From: Dehalococcoidia bacterium
GTDB taxonomy: Bacteria; Chloroflexota; Dehalococcoidia; UBA3495; JAAXIE01
Reading direction: 5' to 3'
Length of the DNA: 8,134 nt
Assembly (NCBI GenBank): GCA_012270525.1
Contig: JAAXIE010000316.1
Span: 1 to 8,134 of the forward strand
Shown one piece after another: positions 6,823 through 8,134 of the stretch. How positions within the stretch are numbered: the stretch's first letter is position 1; every line of letters starts with the position of its first letter. The notes under the pieces are model-generated. The model searched no databases. It was not told the origin of the DNA and was given only the letters and a program-made list of their open reading frames with translations. The translations under genes and the position numbers were made by a program.

Positions 6823-6828
6823 CTCCCT
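6823..6828 (-). promoter_or_regulatory. Ribosome binding site fixing the metallo-hydrolase start
   Basis: On the minus strand AGGGAG is 7 nt from the ATG at 6815. It decides against the much longer open frame that runs back to 7259 through the glycerate kinase gene. Confidence 0.7.
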
Positions 6829-6844
6829 ATCGTACTCGGCGAAT

Positions 6845-6873
6845 ATATTACCAGAGGGTGCACTTGACGGCAA
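6845..6873 (-). promoter_or_regulatory. Possible promoter for the metallo-hydrolase
   Basis: On the minus strand TTGCCG (6868-6873) and TAATAT (6845-6850) are 17 bp apart, each a 4/6 match. An overlapping TATATT (6842-6847) is a better -10 but has no good -35. This AT-rich patch is the only one in the intergenic region facing the gene. The transcript would start roughly 20 nt before the ATG, leaving room for the AGGGAG site. Confidence 0.4.
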
Positions 6874-6887
6874 AGGCGGCAGCCCCG

Positions 6888-6906
6888 GCCTCCGGTTACC
6901 GGAGGC
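6888..6906. promoter_or_regulatory. 19-bp perfect palindrome, candidate operator of glycerate kinase
   Basis: GCCTCCGGT-T-ACCGGAGGC has 9-bp arms around one central base (6897). It ends 10 bp before the TATAAT at 6917 and so covers the -35 position of the kinase promoter, a typical place for a repressor, or for an activator replacing a weak -35. It also lies upstream of the divergent metallo-hydrolase promoter and could control both. No T-run follows, so it is not an intrinsic terminator. The cognate regulator is not in the window. Confidence 0.55.
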
Positions 6907-6916
6907 AGCTGGGCGG

Positions 6917-6922
6917 TATAAT
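6917..6922 (+). promoter_or_regulatory. Perfect -10 box for a leaderless glycerate kinase transcript
   Basis: TATAAT ends 8 nt before the ATG at 6931. Transcription starting the usual 7-9 nt after the -10 would begin at or within a base or two of the ATG, so the mRNA would have essentially no leader. In agreement, no Shine-Dalgarno sequence stands at the right distance; the nearest GGAGG (6901-6905) is 25 nt away and belongs to the palindrome. There is no recognisable -35. Confidence 0.6.
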
Positions 6923-6930
6923 GCCTGACC

Positions 6931-8070
6931 ATGAAGGTGGTAATCGCCCCGCAAGCCTTCAAGGGGAACCTTTCGGCCAAGGAGGCGGCCCAGGCCATCG
7001 CCCGTGGCGTCGCTCTGGCCGACCCTACCATCCAGTGTGTTCTCGCTCCGGTGGCTGATGGTGGCGACGGGACCGTGGACGTGCTGGTGGGGAACACCGG
7101 TGGACGTTTTTTCACAGCGCAGGTCACCGGGCCGTTAGGGGAAGAGGTCACCGCCCGCTGGGGCGTGATGGGCGATGGCACGACCGCCGTCATTGAGATG
7201 GCGTTGGTATCGGGGCTGGCCTTGGTGCCACCAAGGCGTCGCGACCCTCGCATCTCCACCAGCTACGGCACCGGTCAACTGATACGACAGGCATTGCAAT
7301 ACGGCTACCGCCGCCTCATCGTCGGCTTGGGCGGGTCGGCAACGAACGATGGCGGAGCAGGGATGGCCCAGGCCTTGGGGGCCCGCTTCCTGGACGAGAA
7401 AGGGCGCGAACTTCCCTTGGGAGGAAGCGCCTTGGTACGCTTGGCCTCTATTGACCCGTCTTTCCTGCAGCCGGGCTTGGCCGAGGCGGAGGTCATCGCG
7501 GCAACTGATGTGAACAACCCCTTGTGCGGCCCCACCGGGGCTTCCGAAATCTATGGACCGCAGAAGGGGGCTACTCCGGCTCTGGTGAAGGAGTTGGACT
7601 ACGCGTTGGGCGTGTACGCCGACGTGCTCGACCGCAGCATGGGGAAGCACGTGGCCGATATTCCGGGTGCGGGAGCGGCTGGCGGGATGGGCGCGGGGCT
7701 CATGTCCTTTGCCAACGCGACACTGAGGTCGGGGATCGACCTTGTATGCGAGGCGGTGGATTTCGACAGCCGGTTGGAAGGGGCCGATCTGCTCATCACC
7801 GGCGAGGGGCGCATCGATGCATCTACCGCCTTCAACAAGGCCCCGGTGGGGGTGGCCAAGCGGGCCAAGGCGAAGGGCGTTCCCGTAGTCGCTCTTGCTG
7901 GAAGCTTGGGCACCGGATACCAGGCAGTGTACGAGCACGGCATCACTGCCGTGGTGCCCATCGGTGACCGCCCGATGTCTTTTCGCGAGAGCTTGGGCCG
8001 CACCCGGGAACTTCTCTGCGATGCCGCCGACCGCTCCATTCGCCTTCACCTAGCTGGCAAGCACCCCTAG
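6931..8070 (+). CDS. glxK: Glycerate kinase, class I (GarK/GlxK type)
   Basis: A 379-residue kinase that phosphorylates D-glycerate with ATP, to 2-phosphoglycerate in characterised relatives, feeding glyoxylate/serine-derived carbon into glycolysis. Family landmarks in order: MKVVIAPQAFKGNLSA (1-16), PVADGGDGT (40-48), GLGGSATNDGGAGM (132-145), ATDVNNPLCGPTGA (191-204), PGAGAAGGMGAG (245-256), TGEGRID (290-296) and KAPVGVA (303-309). The length is normal. Two positions differ from the Escherichia coli-type pattern as I remember it: Q8 where Asp is usual (APDSFK), and N302 where Gly precedes the conserved lysine (HGK). The first occurs in other lineages as far as I recall. The ATG at 6931 gives the family N-terminus and lies 8 nt after TATAAT without a ribosome binding site, suggesting leaderless translation. 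The symbol is assigned by family, not by proven orthology. Confidence 0.95.
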   Translation: MKVVIAPQAFKGNLSAKEAAQAIARGVALADPTIQCVLAPVADGGDGTVDVLVGNTGGRFFTAQVTGPLGEEVTARWGVMGDGTTAVIEMALVSGLALVPPRRRDPRISTSYGTGQLIRQALQYGYRRLIVGLGGSATNDGGAGMAQALGARFLDEKGRELPLGGSALVRLASIDPSFLQPGLAEAEVIAATDVNNPLCGPTGASEIYGPQKGATPALVKELDYALGVYADVLDRSMGKHVADIPGAGAAGGMGAGLMSFANATLRSGIDLVCEAVDFDSRLEGADLLITGEGRIDASTAFNKAPVGVAKRAKAKGVPVVALAGSLGTGYQAVYEHGITAVVPIGDRPMSFRESLGRTRELLCDAADRSIRLHLAGKHP

Positions 8071-8128
8071 GCAAGCTTGTGAGTAACCCCATTCCTTCCC
8101 CCGGAACGTAAGTCCGCCAGGTACCCTG

Positions 8129-8134
8129 AAGGAG
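8129..8134 (+). promoter_or_regulatory. Ribosome binding site of a gene starting beyond the window
   Basis: The window ends in AAGGAG, a strong Shine-Dalgarno sequence, 58 nt after the glycerate kinase stop. No hairpin with a T-run lies between, so the next gene could be read from the kinase transcript. Its start codon would be expected within about 5-9 nt after the window end. Confidence 0.5.

Noticed and set aside
6864..6869. TTGACG as the -35 of the glycerate kinase promoter
   Set aside because: It is 47 bp from the TATAAT box, far outside the 16-18 bp range, and no -10 lies 16-18 bp downstream of it.
6816..7259. Long N-terminal extension of the metallo-hydrolase on the minus strand
   Set aside because: It runs antisense through the glycerate kinase gene, has low-complexity composition without a recognisable domain, and the ATG at 6815 has AGGGAG at the right spacing.
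7135..8049. Large open frame antisense to glycerate kinase
   Set aside because: It lies entirely opposite a well-supported enzyme gene, its composition (many His, Gly, Arg, Gln) is typical of antisense translation of GC-rich DNA, and it shows no family motif.

Overview
The window reads as ordinary GC-rich bacterial chromosome carrying metabolic genes. It has no RNA genes, CRISPR array, transposase, integrase or phage genes. Gene content and protein style point most plausibly to an uncultured Chloroflexota bacterium, perhaps the SAR202 / Dehalococcoidia side. The reasons are a luciferase-like flavin monooxygenase beside a cysteine-less thiolase and a DUF35 protein, and a soluble M16 protease with a YmxG-like N-terminus. 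This placement is inference from remembered family patterns, not from a marker gene.

Layout. Positions 107-3010 (+) hold a putative catabolic block. A luciferase-like flavin-dependent oxidoreductase (188-1279) has its own TTGACA-type promoter. A second TTGACA-type promoter follows, driving a thiolase-fold protein (1413-2594) that is nearly fused, with a 2-nt gap, to a zinc-ribbon/OB-fold DUF35 partner (2597-3010). The thiolase lacks the usual nucleophilic cysteine, so the pair is better read as an aldolase or acyl-CoA C-C bond enzyme complex than as a classical thiolase. Positions 3173-4697 (+) hold a tightly spaced pair: a five-segment membrane protein of unknown function and an alpha/beta hydrolase with an intact Ser-Asp-His triad.

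On the minus strand, converging on the hydrolase, lie an M16 zinc protease (6063 down to 4801) and, upstream of it, a glyoxalase-II-like metallo-beta-lactamase-fold hydrolase (6815 down to 6171). A strong 12-bp perfect inverted repeat separates the two. Divergent from the metallo-hydrolase, across a 115-bp control region, is a class I (GarK/GlxK type) glycerate kinase (6931-8070, +). Its start appears leaderless: a perfect TATAAT sits 8 nt before the ATG, and a perfect 19-bp palindrome lies where the -35 element would be. The window ends in AAGGAG, likely the ribosome binding site of a gene starting just outside.

No clearly new multi-gene system is visible. The items most worth following are the cysteine-less thiolase/DUF35 pair, the glycerate kinase control region, and the hairpin between the metallo-hydrolase and the protease. 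No gap between genes exceeds 300 bases. The gaps at 3011-3172 and 4698-4800 show nothing convincing. Bases 1-58 may carry the tail of an upstream gene, but no reading frame can be preferred.
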